A stretch of DNA of 64,000 bases, taken from the NCBI RefSeq assembly GCF_016862955.1, contig NZ_BONY01000052.1, positions 1 to 64,000 of the forward strand, given 5' to 3'. The notes beneath the pieces are model-generated. The model worked only from the letters and a program-made list of their open reading frames with translations, searched no databases and had not been told where the DNA came from. This DNA comes from Rhizocola hellebori (lineage in GTDB: Bacteria; Actinomycetota; Actinomycetes; Mycobacteriales; Micromonosporaceae). Within the stretch, counting starts at the first letter, position 1. Each line of letters opens with the position of its first letter. Made by a program: the position numbers and the translations under genes. Positions 18,109 to 28,898 of this stretch are shown here, piece after piece.

Positions 18109-19468
18109 CCACCGCCGGAGCCACCTTGGGGTCGAAGACGCTCGGCACGATCACGCTCGGGTTCACCTTGTCCTCGCCGACGGCGTCGGCGATCGCCTGC
18201 GCCGCGGCCAGCGCCATGTCGATGGTGAACTCGCGGGCTTGCGCGTCGAGCATGCCCCGGAACACACCGGGGAAAGCCAGCACATTGTTGATCTGATTGG
18301 GCTGGTCCGACCTTCCCGTCGCGACCACCGCGGCATGCTCGCGTGCCGCGCGCGGATCGACTTCTGGATCCGGGTTCGCTAGCGCGAAAACGATGGAGCG
18401 CGGGGCCATCCGGGCAATGTCGTCGCCGGTGAGGATGTTGGGCGCGCTCACTCCGATGAAGACATCCGCGCCCACGAGCGCGCCGGCCAGATCGCCCGAA
18501 TAGTTCTCGCGATTGGTGTGCTCGACCAGCCACGCCCAGTTCGGCGTGAGATCGGGCATCCCGCGGTGCAGGACGCCGCGCCGGTCGTTCGCGATGATGT
18601 TGCCAACCCCTTGGCGCAGAAGGAGTTTCATGATGGCGGTGCCGGCGGCCCCGGCGCCCGAAACGACGACGGTGACGTCGCCGAGTTTCTTGCCCACCAC
18701 GCGAAGCGCATTGGTCAACGCGGCGAGCACACAGATCGCCGTCCCGTGCTGGTCGTCGTGAAAGACCGGAATATCAAGCAATTCGCGAAGGCGCGCCTCA
18801 ATCTCGAAGCATCGCGGGGCGGCGATGTCCTCGAGGTTGATACCGCCGTACACGGGCGCGATGGCCCTGACGATATTGACGATCTCGTCGGTGTCCTGGG
18901 TGTCCAGACAGACCGGCCAGGCGTCCACCCCGCCGAACCGCTTGAACAGCGCGGCTTTGCCCTCCATCACCGGCATCGCGGCGAGCGGGCCGAGGTTGCC
19001 CAGCCCCAGCACGGCCGACCCATCGGTGACCACGGCCACGGTGTTGCGCTTGATGGTCAGCCGCCGCGCGTCCTGCGGGTTCTCGGCGATGGCCTGGCAT
19101 ACCCTGGCCACGCCCGGGGTATAAGCCCGGGAGAGTTCATCCCGGTTCCGCAATGCGATCTTCGGGGTGACTTCGATCTTGCCGCCTAGATGCAGGAGGA
19201 ACGTGCGGTCCGAGACCTTGCGCACCTCCACCCCGGCGAGGGCCTTGAGCGCCTCGACGACCTGGTCGGCGTGCTTGCTGTCCGCGGTGTCACAGGTCAG
19301 GTCGGCGACCACCCGAACATGATCGGAGTCGACGACGTCGAGCGCGGTGACGATCGCCCCCGCCTCGCCCACGGCGGTGGTGACCCGGCCGATCGCGGAG
19401 GCGTCAGCCGTCACCGCGACGCGGATGGTGATCGAAAATCCAGCGCTCGGGAGCCGGATGGAGGCCAC
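18035..19468 (-). CDS. NAD(P)-dependent malic enzyme with N-terminal ACT-like domain
   Basis: The 477-residue enzyme oxidatively decarboxylates malate to pyruvate. Motifs include AYTPGVARVCQ, GGINLEDIAAPRCFEIE, FHDDQHGTA and the dinucleotide-binding GAGAAGTAI. The first 85 or so residues form an ACT-like regulatory domain (SITIRVAVTADASAIGRVTT), as in other actinobacterial malic enzymes with allosteric control. The GTG at 19468 is supported by GAGGGG upstream. The gene is divergent from hflX and overlaps dapF tail to tail. Confidence 0.94.
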   Translation of the reverse strand: MASIRLPSAGFSITIRVAVTADASAIGRVTTAVGEAGAIVTALDVVDSDHVRVVADLTCDTADSKHADQVVEALKALAGVEVRKVSDRTFLLHLGGKIEVTPKIALRNRDELSRAYTPGVARVCQAIAENPQDARRLTIKRNTVAVVTDGSAVLGLGNLGPLAAMPVMEGKAALFKRFGGVDAWPVCLDTQDTDEIVNIVRAIAPVYGGINLEDIAAPRCFEIEARLRELLDIPVFHDDQHGTAICVLAALTNALRVVGKKLGDVTVVVSGAGAAGTAIMKLLLRQGVGNIIANDRRGVLHRGMPDLTPNWAWLVEHTNRENYSGDLAGALVGADVFIGVSAPNILTGDDIARMAPRSIVFALANPDPEVDPRAAREHAAVVATGRSDQPNQINNVLAFPGVFRGMLDAQAREFTIDMALAAAQAIADAVGEDKVNPSVIVPSVFDPKVAPAVASAVRAVSLAATGAPLDSQVDPSS

Positions 19469-19557
19469 GGTGCCACCCCTCTTGAAAGAAAGTGTCTGCA
19501 GAATGCGGTCGCGCTCCACACCTACCACATGCCAGCATCGAGGGTGAGGAGGCAAAC

Positions 19558-20991
19558 TTGCGTACTAATCATCAAATAGAGGAACAAGCGGATGAGGTCT
19601 CGCTCGAGCTGGAGGAAAGGCACGCGATGCGTCGTGTGGCCGGTCTGTCCACCGAGCTGGCCGATGTCACCGAAGTCGAATACCGGCAGCTTCGCCTCGA
19701 GCGCGTAGTTCTGGTCGGGGTTTGGACCACCGGGACCATCGTCGACGCTGAGAATTCCCTCACCGAGCTTGCCGCCTTGGCCGAGACCGCCGGCTCCCAG
19801 GTTCTGGAGGGCTTGATTCAGCGGCGTCAGCAGCCGGACGCGGCGACTTTCATCGGTCGTGGCAAGGTCGATGAGCTTCGGGCGGCGGTGGAGTCCAGCG
19901 GCGCCGACACGGTCATCTGTGACGGTGAGCTTTCACCGAGCCAGCTGCGAAACCTGGAACAGCGCACGAAGGTCAAAGTGATCGACCGGACGGCGCTGAT
20001 TCTGGACATCTTCGCCCAGCACGCGAAGAGCAAGGAGGGCAAGGCGCAGGTCGAGCTGGCGCAGCTGCAGTATCTGGTACCAAGGCTGCGGGGTTGGGGT
20101 GAAGCCCTTTCCCGGCAGGCCGGTGGTTCGGCCAGCGGCTCCGGTGGAGGCGTGGGTCTGCGCGGGCCGGGTGAGACGAAGCTCGAAACGGACAGGCGGC
20201 GCATTCACACCCGTATCTCCAAGCTCAAGCGTGAGATCGCTGAGATGAAGACGGTACGGGAAACCAAGCGCGCCGATCGCAGGCGTAAGTCTGTTCCGGC
20301 TGTAGCCATCGCCGGCTACACCAACGCCGGAAAGTCGAGCCTGCTCAACCAGCTCACCGGGGCCGGAGTGCTGGTGCAGGACGCGCTTTTCGCCACTCTT
20401 GACACCACCACCAGGCGCGACACCACCCGCGACGGCCGCGAGTTCACGCTCTCGGACACCGTGGGATTCGTTCGGCATCTGCCGCACCAGCTCGTCGAGG
20501 CGTTCCGCTCGACGCTGGAGGAGGTGGCGCAGGCCGATCTGGTGCTGCACGTGGTGGACGGCGCTCACCCCGATCCGGAGGAGCAGGTGCGCGCGGTGCG
20601 CGAGGTGCTCGCCGAGGTTGGCGCTGAACGCATCCCCGAGCTGTTGGTCGTGAACAAGGTCGACGCCGCGGCGCAGGAAACGCTTTTGCGTCTGAAACAC
20701 GACTGGCCAGAAGCGATCTTCGTTTCCGCCCGCTCCGGGGTGGGGCTCGACGAGCTGCGTTTGGCGATCGAGGAAAGGCTGCCACGCCCCGCGATCGAGC
20801 TGCTTCTCCTGGTTCCCTACGACCGGGGTGAGCTGGTCGACCGCATCCACCGCAAGGGTGAGGTACTTGAATCCGTTCATGCCGAAGGTGGCACCCGACT
20901 GCGGGCGCGGGTCGACGCTGAGCTGGCCGCTGAGCTGGCTCCGTTCGCTTTGACCGGCGAGGAGTGGATCAAGGTGGGCACGCTGGGGTAG
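19558..20991 (+). CDS. hflX: Ribosome-associated GTPase HflX
   Basis: The 477-residue GTPase has a glycine-rich linker ([20 protein letters not shown]) between the N-terminal HflX domain and the G domain. G1 is [10 protein letters not shown]3 is DTVGF and G4 is NKVD. HflX splits stalled 70S ribosomes after stress. I chose TTG at 19558 because GAGGAGG (19546-19552) is five bases before it. The GTG/ATG candidates farther up would place that motif inside the gene. A 20-residue acidic N-terminal extension precedes the conserved part. Confidence 0.94.
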   Translation: MRTNHQIEEQADEVSLELEERHAMRRVAGLSTELADVTEVEYRQLRLERVVLVGVWTTGTIVDAENSLTELAALAETAGSQVLEGLIQRRQQPDAATFIGRGKVDELRAAVESSGADTVICDGELSPSQLRNLEQRTKVKVIDRTALILDIFAQHAKSKEGKAQVELAQLQYLVPRLRGWGEALSRQAGGSASGSGGGVGLRGPGETKLETDRRRIHTRISKLKREIAEMKTVRETKRADRRRKSVPAVAIAGYTNAGKSSLLNQLTGAGVLVQDALFATLDTTTRRDTTRDGREFTLSDTVGFVRHLPHQLVEAFRSTLEEVAQADLVLHVVDGAHPDPEEQVRAVREVLAEVGAERIPELLVVNKVDAAAQETLLRLKHDWPEAIFVSARSGVGLDELRLAIEERLPRPAIELLLLVPYDRGELVDRIHRKGEVLESVHAEGGTRLRARVDAELAAELAPFALTGEEWIKVGTLG

Positions 20992-21025
20992 GCAACTGGC
21001 CACAACGGTGTGTCAGACTGTCCCG

Positions 21026-22582
21026 ATGCAGTTCACGGGAGCTCGGGTCGTTCTTGTTGCGCTGACAGGCGCGCTGCTCGCTGCGGTGCCTGTCAGCGCC
21101 GCTGCGGCTGCGCCCACGCCAGCGCCCACCCCCACCGCCGTGGCTGGGGCCAACGACGCCAAACGCGGCAGCACTGTCTGCACGATCGCTGACAAGAACG
21201 CCATTGAGCTGTCCGGTCTGGTGGTGGCCAACGGTTTCCTCTACGCGGTCAACGACAGCTCCGACACCGCGGCGCGCAAACGCGTCTTCAAGTTCGACAG
21301 CGCCGACTGCAAGCTCGTGGGAACCCCGTTGGCGTTCCCCACGCCCGGCCCGGCCGACCCCGAGGACCTGGCGATAGGGCCGGACGGCACGATCTGGATC
21401 GGTGACATTGGTGACAACACCGGGGTGCGGGCGACCGTCGCGGTGTGGAAGATCGTCGACGACAAGATCGACGGGCCGTACCGTATGTCCTATCCGGACG
21501 GTGCCAAGCCCAACGCGGAAGCGCTCCTGATCGGCAGCGACGGTCTGCCCATCATCATCACCAAGCCGACCAGCGGCCCGGCCAAGATCTACGTTGCCAC
21601 CAAGCCACTGGAGAAAGGCACCCCCGCCGGCGTCCCCCTCAAACTGGCCGGCGAGGTGACCCTGCCCAAGACCGAGACGGAAAACGTGTTCGGGGCGGCG
21701 GGACGGGTGGCCGTCACCGGTGCGGCCATGTCGACGGACAAGACCAAGGTCGCGCTGCGCACCTACGCCGACGCCTTCGAATGGACCGTGACCAACGGCG
21801 ACATCATCGGCGCGCTGACCCAAGGCAAGCCCCGGATCACGCCGCTGCCGATGGAGCCGCTGGGCGAGTCGATCGCTTACTCCGCCGACGGCACCAAGTT
21901 CCTCACCGTCTCGGAGACCGATCGGCTTGCCGAGGACAAGCGCAAGCCCGATGTGCTGAGCTACGTCCCCAACACCGCGACCCAGACCTCGCCCGCGGCC
22001 GCGGCGCCGCAAGCTCCCGCCGCGGAGAAGGCTTGGTGGTCTTCGCTGGTCTCCAGCACCGATCGGCTCTACCTGCTCATCGGCTCGGTGGGCGTGGTCG
22101 GCCTGCTGCTGGTGCTGCTGGGAGTCTTCGGCATCCTGCGCTCCCGCAAGCGGGGCAGCGACGATGACGAGGACGAGGAGCTGGCCGAGGAGACGCGCCT
22201 GATCCGCAACGTTCACCCGAATCAGGGCTATCCGCCGCAGGGCGGCGAATTCTACGACCAGGGCTATGGGCAACAGCCCGGCTACGGCTACCAGCAGCCG
22301 GGCTATGGCTACCCCAACCAGCAGCCGGGATACCCGCAGCCGAACCAGCAGGGGTATCCGGGTCAACAGGGCTATCCGGATCAGGGCGGCTATCCGCAGC
22401 CAGACCCGGGTTACCCACCGCAGCCCGGTTACGGACAGCAGCCGAACTACGGTGGCCAGCCGGGCTACGGCCAGCAACCCAACTACGGCTACGGGCAGCA
22501 GCCACCGCCGCCGTATCAGGAGCCCCAGCAGTACCAGTACCCCGACCAGGGCTACGGGCAGCCCCCGCAGCAGTATCGGTGA
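21026..22582 (+). CDS. Membrane-anchored extracellular beta-propeller with Tyr/Gln/Pro-rich cytoplasmic tail
   Basis: The 518-residue protein has a signal peptide ([19 protein letters not shown]), a roughly 270-residue extracellular part with propeller-like strands ([27 protein letters not shown]), a Pro/Ala linker, one membrane helix ([19 protein letters not shown]) followed by RSRKR, an acidic patch, and then about 130 residues of repeats on the themes [10 protein letters not shown] and GYPQP. The tail is predicted to be cytoplasmic, disordered and prone to phase separation or multivalent binding. No ribosome binding site is evident. Function is unknown. Confidence 0.85.
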   Translation: MQFTGARVVLVALTGALLAAVPVSAAAAAPTPAPTPTAVAGANDAKRGSTVCTIADKNAIELSGLVVANGFLYAVNDSSDTAARKRVFKFDSADCKLVGTPLAFPTPGPADPEDLAIGPDGTIWIGDIGDNTGVRATVAVWKIVDDKIDGPYRMSYPDGAKPNAEALLIGSDGLPIIITKPTSGPAKIYVATKPLEKGTPAGVPLKLAGEVTLPKTETENVFGAAGRVAVTGAAMSTDKTKVALRTYADAFEWTVTNGDIIGALTQGKPRITPLPMEPLGESIAYSADGTKFLTVSETDRLAEDKRKPDVLSYVPNTATQTSPAAAAPQAPAAEKAWWSSLVSSTDRLYLLIGSVGVVGLLLVLLGVFGILRSRKRGSDDDEDEELAEETRLIRNVHPNQGYPPQGGEFYDQGYGQQPGYGYQQPGYGYPNQQPGYPQPNQQGYPGQQGYPDQGGYPQPDPGYPPQPGYGQQPNYGGQPGYGQQPNYGYGQQPPPPYQEPQQYQYPDQGYGQPPQQYR

Positions 22583-22589
22583 GCTTGAG

Positions 22590-23324
22590 CTACGGCAGCC
22601 GCCGCATCACCGCGACGACCTTGCCCAGGATCGTGGCCTGGTCGCCCGGGATCGGCTGATAGGCCGTGTTGCGCGGCACCAGCTGAACGTGCCCGTTGCG
22701 GATGCGGTAGACCTTCACGGTGGCTTCGCCATCGATCATCGCGGCGACGATGTCGCCGTTTTCCGCGGTGGGCTGCTGGCGCACAACCACAAAGTCGCCG
22801 TCGCAGATTGCCGCCTCGATCATCGAGTCGCCCTTGACGTGAAGCGAAAAGAGGGTGCCCTGCCCGACCAGCTCGCGAGGCAGCGGCAGCACATCCTCCA
22901 CCTGCTCCTCGGCCAGGATCGGGCCACCGGCGGCGATGCGGCCGAGCAGCGGCACATAGGCCGGCGTGGGCCGGGCGATGCGGGCGCCATCGTCGTCATC
23001 GGACGGTCCGCGCACGTCGACAGCGCGCGGGCGGGACGGGTCGCGGCGCAGGAAGCCTTTGCGCTCAAGCTCTTTGAGCTGATAAGCCACCGACGACGGG
23101 GAGACCAGGCCCACCGCGTCACCAATTTCGCGCACGGTCGGGGGATAGCCGTATTGCTCCACCCATTCCCGGATAACCACCAGGATCCGTCGCTGCCGGC
23201 TGCTCAGATCTGACTCGGCCAGGTCGCTCACGGTGGCGGCCGTGGGCGCCACGGAACGCATCGGCCCTGCGCCTACAGGGGCGGAGGGCGGCCGTCCAGG
23301 GCGCGCTCGATCAACTGGGGACAT
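22590..23324 (-). CDS. lexA: SOS-response repressor LexA
   Basis: The 244-residue repressor has a winged-helix N-terminal domain ([24 protein letters not shown]) and a self-cleaving C-terminal domain with the Ala132-Gly133 scissile bond (GRIAAGGP), Ser167 (VKGDSM) and Lys204 (ATVKVYR). RecA-stimulated autocleavage derepresses DNA-repair genes. ATG at 23324 has GGGAG six bases upstream. Residues 1-40 form an actinobacterial Pro-rich extension. A LexA box lies over its own promoter. Its 3' end is 7 nt from the convergent propeller gene. Confidence 0.96.
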   Translation of the reverse strand: MSPVDRARPGRPPSAPVGAGPMRSVAPTAATVSDLAESDLSSRQRRILVVIREWVEQYGYPPTVREIGDAVGLVSPSSVAYQLKELERKGFLRRDPSRPRAVDVRGPSDDDDGARIARPTPAYVPLLGRIAAGGPILAEEQVEDVLPLPRELVGQGTLFSLHVKGDSMIEAAICDGDFVVVRQQPTAENGDIVAAMIDGEATVKVYRIRNGHVQLVPRNTAYQPIPGDQATILGKVVAVMRRLP

Positions 23325-23358
23325 CGCAGACTCCCATTCGCATCTTCGTGACGGCATG

Positions 23359-23387
23359 ACTCTAACCGGACATGACTCAACTTTCAA
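23359..23387 (-). promoter_or_regulatory. lexA promoter
   Basis: On the minus strand, TTGAAA (23387-23382) and TAGAGT (23364-23359) are 17 bp apart, 35 bp before the lexA ATG. The -35 element overlaps the LexA box. Confidence 0.65.
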
Positions 23388-23399
23388 ACATCTGTACGA
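23384..23399. promoter_or_regulatory. LexA (SOS) box
   Basis: TCAAACATCTGTACGA differs from the actinobacterial consensus TCGAAC-N4-GTTCGA at one base in each half. Its position over the -35 element implies autorepression of lexA. Confidence 0.8.
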
Positions 23400-23491
23400 C
23401 ACCTAGTGCAATCGTACTAGCGTCCTAAAGTGCGGCGCGCGACACACCGTGTCGCGACTTGAATCGGATGCGATCCGAGCCTAGGGTCAAG

Positions 23492-23507
23492 CCACAACAT
23501 CTTGTGG
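23492..23507. promoter_or_regulatory. NrdR box 1
   Basis: CCACAACATCTTGTGG is palindromic and fits the NrdR box pattern (ACAC-W-A-T-A-T-A-T-W-GTGT type). It is 31 bp, about three helical turns, from box 2, which is the characteristic paired spacing. Confidence 0.8.
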
Positions 23508-23522
23508 TGACATCCGGCTAAT

Positions 23523-23538
23523 CCTCTATAGATTGGGG
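23523..23538. promoter_or_regulatory. NrdR box 2 overlapping the -10 region
   Basis: CCTCTATAGATTGGGG matches most key positions of the NrdR box and contains a -10-like TATAGA, about 55 bp before nrdR. Binding here would occlude polymerase, giving dATP/ATP-responsive repression of the nrdR-nrdJ operon. Confidence 0.7.
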
Positions 23539-23592
23539 TTAGCGTCGTGGGATGGTCACTATCTGTGATCACAAGCGAAGGGTGGGTGTGAC

Positions 23593-24066
23593 GTGCGGTG
23601 CCCATACTGCCGCCATCCGGATTCCCGGGTCGTCGACTCGCGCGAAGCCGATGATGGCGCGCTGATCCGGCGCAGGCGGCACTGCCCCGAGTGCGGAAAA
23701 CGGTTCACCACGGTTGAGGAAGCGGTGCTCGCGGTCGTCAAGCGCAGCGGTGTCACCGAGCCCTTCAGTCGATTGAAGATAATGAATGGGGTGCGCAAGG
23801 CCTGCCAGGGTAGGCCGGTGGCCGAAGACGCCATCGCCCTGCTGGCGCAGCGGGTGGAAGACGTGGTGCGGGCCCGCGGCGCCGCCGAAGTCCCCAGTCA
23901 AGAGGTGGGCCTGGCCATCCTGGGCCCACTGCGCGAGCTCGACGAGGTCGCGTACCTGCGATTCGCGAGCGTGTATCAGGACTTCCAATCAGCGGACGAC
24001 TTCATCCGCGAAATAGACAATCTCCGAGCATCCAAAAAAGACGACGGTCAGCAAGGGGGCGAATGA
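23593..24066 (+). CDS. nrdR: Ribonucleotide reductase repressor NrdR
   Basis: The 157-residue repressor has an N-terminal zinc ribbon (Cys3, Cys6, Cys31, Cys34) for DNA binding and an ATP-cone domain that senses ATP versus dATP. GTG at 23593 gives the family start MRCPYC. Two NrdR boxes upstream imply autoregulation together with nrdJ. The stop overlaps the nrdJ start (ATGA), so the two proteins are made from one mRNA. Confidence 0.97.
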   Translation: MRCPYCRHPDSRVVDSREADDGALIRRRRHCPECGKRFTTVEEAVLAVVKRSGVTEPFSRLKIMNGVRKACQGRPVAEDAIALLAQRVEDVVRARGAAEVPSQEVGLAILGPLRELDEVAYLRFASVYQDFQSADDFIREIDNLRASKKDDGQQGGE

Positions 24067-27000
24067 TGGGGGAAAGCAACACTGCAAGTGCCAAGCGCAA
24101 CCGGGCAAGTGGTGGCCTGCGCATCGAGCGGGTATGGACGACTGAGGGCGCCCATCCCTTCGATGAGGTTTCCTGGGAGCGCCGCGATGTCGTGATGACC
24201 AACTGGCGCGACGGATCGATCAATTTCGAACAGCACGGTGTGGAATTTCCGGACTTCTGGAGCGTCAACGCTACAAACATCGTCACCACCAAATACTTCC
24301 GGGGCGCGGTGGGCACCCCCGAACGCGAGTGGAGCCTCAAGCAGCTGATCGGCCGGGTCGTCAAGACCTATCGCAACGCCGGTGAGAAGCACGGCTACTT
24401 CGCTACCGCCGATGACGCCGAAGTCTTCGAGCACGAGCTCGCCTGGATGCTGTTGCACCAGGTGTTCAGCTTCAACTCCCCGGTGTGGTTCAACGTGGGC
24501 ACCGCCTCGCCTCAGCAGGTCTCAGCGTGTTTCATTTTGTCCGTTGACGACTCTGTCGACTCGATTATGGACTGGTACAAAGAAGAAGGCCTGATTTTCA
24601 AGGGGGGCTCGGGTTCGGGCATCAACCTCTCCCGGATCAGGTCGAGCAAGGAGCTGCTTTCCTCCGGCGGCACGGCTTCCGGGCCGGTGAGCTTCATGCG
24701 CGGCGCCGACGCTTCGGCGGGCACCATCAAGTCCGGCGGCGCGACCCGGCGGGCGGCGAAGATGGTCATCCTCGACGTGGACCATCCCGACGTGGAGGAC
24801 TTCATCGTCACCAAGGCCCGTGAGGAAGACAAAATCCGGGCCCTGCGCGACGCCGGCTTCGACATGGACCTCGGTGGTCAGGACATCGTCAGTGTCCAAT
24901 ACCAGAACGCCAACAACTCCGTGCGGGTCTCCGACGAGTTCATGAAGGCGGTCGAGGCGGGCAAGCCCTTCGATCTGGTCGCGCGCCTCGACGGCAGCGT
25001 CATCAAGACCGTCGACGCGAAGACCCTGTTCCGCAGCATGGCCCAGGCGGCGTGGGAATGCGCCGACCCGGGCATCCAATACGACGACACCATCAACCAC
25101 TGGCACACCTGCTCCGAAACGGGGCGCATCACCGCAAGCAATCCCTGCTCCGAGTACCTTCATCTGGACGACACGTCATGCAACTTGGCGTCGTTGAATC
25201 TGATGAAGTTCCTCAAGGCCGACGGCACGTTCGACATTGGACAGTTCACCAAGTCGGTGGAGCTGGTCATTACGGCGATGGACATCTCCATCTGTTTCGC
25301 CGACTTCCCGACGGTGAAAATCACCGAAAACACCAGAGCCTATCGCCAGCTGGGTATCGGATACGCCAACCTCGGCGCGCTGCTGATGGCCTCCGGGCTG
25401 CCCTACGACTCCGACGGCGGTCGATCGCTGGCCGCCGGCATCACGGCGCTGATGACGGGTACGGCCTATCGCCGCTCGGCAGAGCTGGCCGCGGTGGTCG
25501 GCGCCTACGACGGCTACGCCCGCAATGCGTTGCCGCACAAGAAGGTCATGACCCTGCACGCCGAGGCCGCCCAGGCGCTCAAGCCCCACGGCCCGGTCGC
25601 GGCGGCAGTGGCCAAGGCGGCGCAACGCGAATGGCAGGCCGGCAACAAACTCGGTGAGAAGCAGGGCTGGCGCAACGCGCAGGCGAGCGTGCTCGCGCCG
25701 ACCGGCTGCCTGACCGGCGACACCCTGGTGACCACCGACCGTGGCCTGATGCGGCTCAGCGAGATCGGCGATGTCTACGGCGACCGTTGGCAGAGCTTGG
25801 ACATGCAGGTCTCGACCGACGAAGGCCCGCGCCAGGCGACGAAGTTCTTCGTCAACGGCGAGGAGCCGACGCGGCGCATCGTCACGCAGGCCGGTTACCG
25901 GATCCAGGGCACGCTCGCCCACCGGATCAAGGTGGTCGACCGTGACTCGGGAAGCTGGGTGTGGAAGCGCCTTGCCGACATCGCCGCCGGTGACATCGTG
26001 CCGATGCAGATGAAGACCCTGGTCGGCGGGCCGCGGCGGGTGCCGTTGCCAGTTCTCGATCAGGCCTACTACACCGGCGATCGTGGCATCCGGGTGCCGG
26101 ACGCGATGGACTGCGAGCTGGCCGAGCTCGTCGGCTACTTCATGGGCGACGGAAGCTTGCACGCCAAGGGAATCAGGCTGTCCGTTGCCGACGCCGACCT
26201 CGATGTGGTGGAGCGGCTGCGGATTCTGAGCAAGAGCCTGTTCGGGCTCGAGCCGGTCGTCACCCAGGCTGAGGGCTACCAGGAGGTCGTGCTGCAGTCG
26301 GTGCGCCTTGCCCGTTGGTGGCAGGCCGCCGGTTTCGCCAAGGACCTGCCGGGCCTTGACCACTCGGGCAAGGGCTGGACGCCACGGGTCCCGTCGGCGG
26401 TGCTGGAGAGCAACGACGCCGAGGTCTACGCGGCGTTCCTGCGCGGCCTGTTCGAGGCGGACGGTTCGGTGACCGGTCACGTTCCGGCGCTGTCCACGGC
26501 AAGCGACCGGTTCGCGGCGGAGCTGTCCACCATGCTGCTGGCGCTGGGCATCGCGACCACTACTCGTAGGACCGAAAGCGGCTGGGGCGGCGACATCCAT
26601 CAGGTAAGGGTGCGCAACCTGGATCACGCCCTGAACTTCGACGAGACGGTAGGGTTCCTCGGCGACCGCAAGAACTCGCTGCTGGCCGGGCTTGAGCCGG
26701 ATCCGTCCGGCTACAAGAGGGACAGGGTCTACCTCCCGTCCGCGGCGTGGGAGGAGCTGATCCCGGCTGGGCATCGCCTGCGCAACTCCGCGCAGCTGTC
26801 CTTGAAGAAGTCCGGTGGGGTCAGCCGTTTCGTGGCCCGCCGGGTCTTTGAGGAGACCTTCGACCCGCGCCTGGGTCACGCTCTGGGCTACCTGTTCGAG
26901 ACCGTGGAGGCCAACGAGGACGGCGGAATCCAGCCGACCTACGACCTCTCGGTTCCGGAGAACGTGACCTACGTGGCCGGCGGCTTCGTCAGCCACAACA

Positions 27001-28151
27001 CCATCGGCTTCATGATGGACTGCGACACGACGGGTGTGGAGCCCGATTTGGCGCTGGTGAAGTTCAAGAAGCTGGTCGGTGGCGGATCGATGCAGATCGT
27101 CAACCAGACCGTGCCGCGGGCGCTGCGCAACCTGGGGTACCAGGAGGAGCAGATCGAGGCGGTCACCGAGTTCATCGCGGCGCACGGGCATGTGGTGGAC
27201 GCACCCGGGTTGAGGAGCGAGCACTATCCGGTCTTCGACTGCGCGATGGGTGAGCGGTCGATCGAGCCGATGGGGCACGTGCTGATGATGGCCGCGGTGC
27301 AGCCGTTCATCAGTGGCGCGATCAGCAAGACGGTGAACATGCCCGAGACGGCGACGGTGGAAGACGTCGAGAAGATGTACTTCGACGGCTGGCGGCTGGG
27401 GCTCAAGGCGCTGGCGATCTACCGGGACAACTGCAAGGTGGGGCAGCCGCTCAGCGTGGGTGGCAAGAAGAAGGAAGCCGCGCCCGCAGAGCCGGAGAAG
27501 GCGGTCGAGAAGGTCATCGAGTACAGGCCGGTGCGCAAGCGCCTGCCCAAGAAGCGCCCGTCGCAGACGGTGTCCTTCGCGGTCGGTGACGCGGAAGGTT
27601 ACCTGACCGCATCGTCCTACCCGGACGATGGTCTGGGTGAGGTGTTCCTGAAGCTGGGCAAGCAGGGCTCGACGCTGGCCGGGGTGATGGACGCGTTCTC
27701 GATCGCGGTGTCGGTGGCGTTGCAATACGGCGTCCCGCTGCGCACCTATGTCGAGAAGTTCATGAACATGAAGTTCGAGCCGGCCGGGATGACCGACGAC
27801 CCGGACATCCGGTTGGCGAACTCGGTCATGGACTACATCTTCCGGCGGCTCGCGCTCGACTTCCTTCCCTACGAGCAGCGCGCGGAGCTCGGCGTCTTCA
27901 CGGCGTCGGAGCGCCGGGCCCGCCTTGAGGCGGAAGAGGCCGGGGTCGAGTATCAGCCGTCTGCCGTCGCGCAGGATGAGGAGCGACCGGCGTTGCCGTC
28001 GGGCCGGGTGGGCTCGTCCACCGAGGCCTTGGAAGCCTTGATAGGTAAGGCTTCCGACGCGCCGCTGTGCTACACCTGCGGCACCAAGATGCGCCCGGCG
28101 GGCAGCTGCTACGTGTGCGAGGGGTGCGGCTCCACCAGCGGCTGCAGCTGA
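24063..28151 (+). CDS. nrdJ: Adenosylcobalamin-dependent (class II) ribonucleotide reductase with intein
   Basis: The 1362-codon precursor becomes a 931-residue enzyme after removal of a 431-residue intein. The reductase makes deoxyribonucleotides independently of oxygen using vitamin B12. Conserved parts are [31 protein letters not shown], the [12 protein letters not shown] segment and a Cys-rich C-terminus (CYTCGTK and CYVCEGCG) that probably shuttles reducing equivalents. A strong AGGGGG site precedes two possible ATGs, 24063 and 24066. The intein interrupts a highly conserved active-site region, so splicing is essential for activity. A terminator follows. Confidence 0.97.
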   Translation: MMGESNTASAKRNRASGGLRIERVWTTEGAHPFDEVSWERRDVVMTNWRDGSINFEQHGVEFPDFWSVNATNIVTTKYFRGAVGTPEREWSLKQLIGRVVKTYRNAGEKHGYFATADDAEVFEHELAWMLLHQVFSFNSPVWFNVGTASPQQVSACFILSVDDSVDSIMDWYKEEGLIFKGGSGSGINLSRIRSSKELLSSGGTASGPVSFMRGADASAGTIKSGGATRRAAKMVILDVDHPDVEDFIVTKAREEDKIRALRDAGFDMDLGGQDIVSVQYQNANNSVRVSDEFMKAVEAGKPFDLVARLDGSVIKTVDAKTLFRSMAQAAWECADPGIQYDDTINHWHTCSETGRITASNPCSEYLHLDDTSCNLASLNLMKFLKADGTFDIGQFTKSVELVITAMDISICFADFPTVKITENTRAYRQLGIGYANLGALLMASGLPYDSDGGRSLAAGITALMTGTAYRRSAELAAVVGAYDGYARNALPHKKVMTLHAEAAQALKPHGPVAAAVAKAAQREWQAGNKLGEKQGWRNAQASVLAPTGCLTGDTLVTTDRGLMRLSEIGDVYGDRWQSLDMQVSTDEGPRQATKFFVNGEEPTRRIVTQAGYRIQGTLAHRIKVVDRDSGSWVWKRLADIAAGDIVPMQMKTLVGGPRRVPLPVLDQAYYTGDRGIRVPDAMDCELAELVGYFMGDGSLHAKGIRLSVADADLDVVERLRILSKSLFGLEPVVTQAEGYQEVVLQSVRLARWWQAAGFAKDLPGLDHSGKGWTPRVPSAVLESNDAEVYAAFLRGLFEADGSVTGHVPALSTASDRFAAELSTMLLALGIATTTRRTESGWGGDIHQVRVRNLDHALNFDETVGFLGDRKNSLLAGLEPDPSGYKRDRVYLPSAAWEELIPAGHRLRNSAQLSLKKSGGVSRFVARRVFEETFDPRLGHALGYLFETVEANEDGGIQPTYDLSVPENVTYVAGGFVSHNTIGFMMDCDTTGVEPDLALVKFKKLVGGGSMQIVNQTVPRALRNLGYQEEQIEAVTEFIAAHGHVVDAPGLRSEHYPVFDCAMGERSIEPMGHVLMMAAVQPFISGAISKTVNMPETATVEDVEKMYFDGWRLGLKALAIYRDNCKVGQPLSVGGKKKEAAPAEPEKAVEKVIEYRPVRKRLPKKRPSQTVSFAVGDAEGYLTASSYPDDGLGEVFLKLGKQGSTLAGVMDAFSIAVSVALQYGVPLRTYVEKFMNMKFEPAGMTDDPDIRLANSVMDYIFRRLALDFLPYEQRAELGVFTASERRARLEAEEAGVEYQPSAVAQDEERPALPSGRVGSSTEALEALIGKASDAPLCYTCGTKMRPAGSCYVCEGCGSTSGCS
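25707..26999 (+). mobile_element. NrdJ intein with LAGLIDADG homing endonuclease
   Basis: The in-frame insertion encodes 431 residues from Cys1 (APTG/CLTGD) to terminal Asn ([10 protein letters not shown]), with Thr as the +1 extein residue. Block B is GTLAH and blocks F/G end [12 protein letters not shown]. Two dodecapeptide motifs, [10 protein letters not shown] (residues 141-150) and [12 protein letters not shown], mark an apparently intact homing endonuclease between the splicing halves. Removing it restores the conserved PTGTIGFMMD sequence. Base composition is like the host gene, so it is not recently acquired from a low-GC source. Confidence 0.95.
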
Positions 28152-28164
28152 GATAGCTAAGCCG

Positions 28165-28204
28165 AACGGCCGCCCGGTAGCCAAGAACCGGGCGGCCGTT
28201 TTTT
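28165..28204 (+). terminator. Rho-independent terminator of nrdR-nrdJ
   Basis: A perfect 14-bp stem (28165-28178 with 28187-28200, loop 8 nt) is followed directly by TTTT, making a run of six T residues with the stem end. Confidence 0.93.
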
Positions 28205-28214
28205 CGTCCTTGCT

Positions 28215-28236
28215 GTATGCTCGTAGACGAGTATAC
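28215..28236. promoter_or_regulatory. Palindromic operator of the PadR operon
   Basis: The half-sites GTATGCTCGT and ACGAGTATAC flank a central AG. They are reverse complements apart from one position. The element overlaps a TTGCTG (28210-28215) and TATACG (28232-28237) promoter pair, so PadR autorepression is likely. Confidence 0.75.
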
Positions 28237-28254
28237 GGGCGCGAGGAGTGTGTC

Positions 28255-28890
28255 ATGGCGAAGCGGCGGAAGGTGGGCAACCTGCTCGCTCTGGCGCTGC
28301 TTGCCCTTCTTGCGCCGGGGCGGCCGATGCATCCGTACCAAATGGCAGGGATTCTTCGCCGCACGGGCAAAGAGCAAGACATGAAGATCAAGTGGGGCTC
28401 GCTCTACACGGTCGTCCAGAACCTGGAGAAGCACGGCCTCATCGAAGAGACGGGCAGTCAGCGGGAAGGCCGACGACCCGAGCGCACCGTTTATGCGATC
28501 ACCGACGCGGGGCGGGCCGAGGTGCGCGACTGGCTGCGTGAGCTGGTCGCCGAGCCGGAGCCGGAGCTGCACAGGTTCGAAGCCGCGCTATCGGTGCTGG
28601 GCGTGCTGCCACCCGACGAGGTCATCGAGCTGCTGGCGGCGCGGCTGCGCGCGCTTGACGAAAACATTGCGCGACAGCGCAAAGCGCTCAAACAGAGCGA
28701 GCAGGTTCCGCGCCTGTTCCTCGTCGAGGCCGAGTACGCGCTGGCGATGACCCAAGCCGAAGCCGCGTGGGTGAGCGGGCTGCGCAAGGAGCTGATGGAT
28801 GGCTCGCTTGCCGGGATTCAGCAGTGGCGCGACTACCACGAGACCGGCGAGCCGATCAGCGACTGGGAGCGGCTGCTGGAAGAGGAATGA
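28255..28890 (+). CDS. PadR-family transcriptional regulator
   Basis: The 211-residue regulator has a PadR winged helix (HPYQMAGILRRTG and WGSLYTVVQNLEKHGLIEE) and a C-terminal helical dimerisation domain. GAGGAG lies six bases before the ATG at 28255. It begins the operon padR-ABC ATPase-ABC permease-methyltransferase, so it probably represses an export system and is released by the exported compound. A 22-bp palindrome covers the promoter. Confidence 0.92.
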   Translation: MAKRRKVGNLLALALLALLAPGRPMHPYQMAGILRRTGKEQDMKIKWGSLYTVVQNLEKHGLIEETGSQREGRRPERTVYAITDAGRAEVRDWLRELVAEPEPELHRFEAALSVLGVLPPDEVIELLAARLRALDENIARQRKALKQSEQVPRLFLVEAEYALAMTQAEAAWVSGLRKELMDGSLAGIQQWRDYHETGEPISDWERLLEEE

Positions 28891-28898
28891 CGAAGAAG

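Noticed and set aside
23403-23592. A cobalamin riboswitch upstream of the B12-dependent reductase
   Set aside because: The nrdR leader is too short and lacks B12-box-like sequence. Regulation is explained by NrdR boxes.
25176-28391. A 1071-codon reading frame on the strand opposite nrdJ
   Set aside because: Its translation is Arg/His/Pro-rich without known motifs and lies antisense to the conserved reductase and intein. It is a high-GC shadow.
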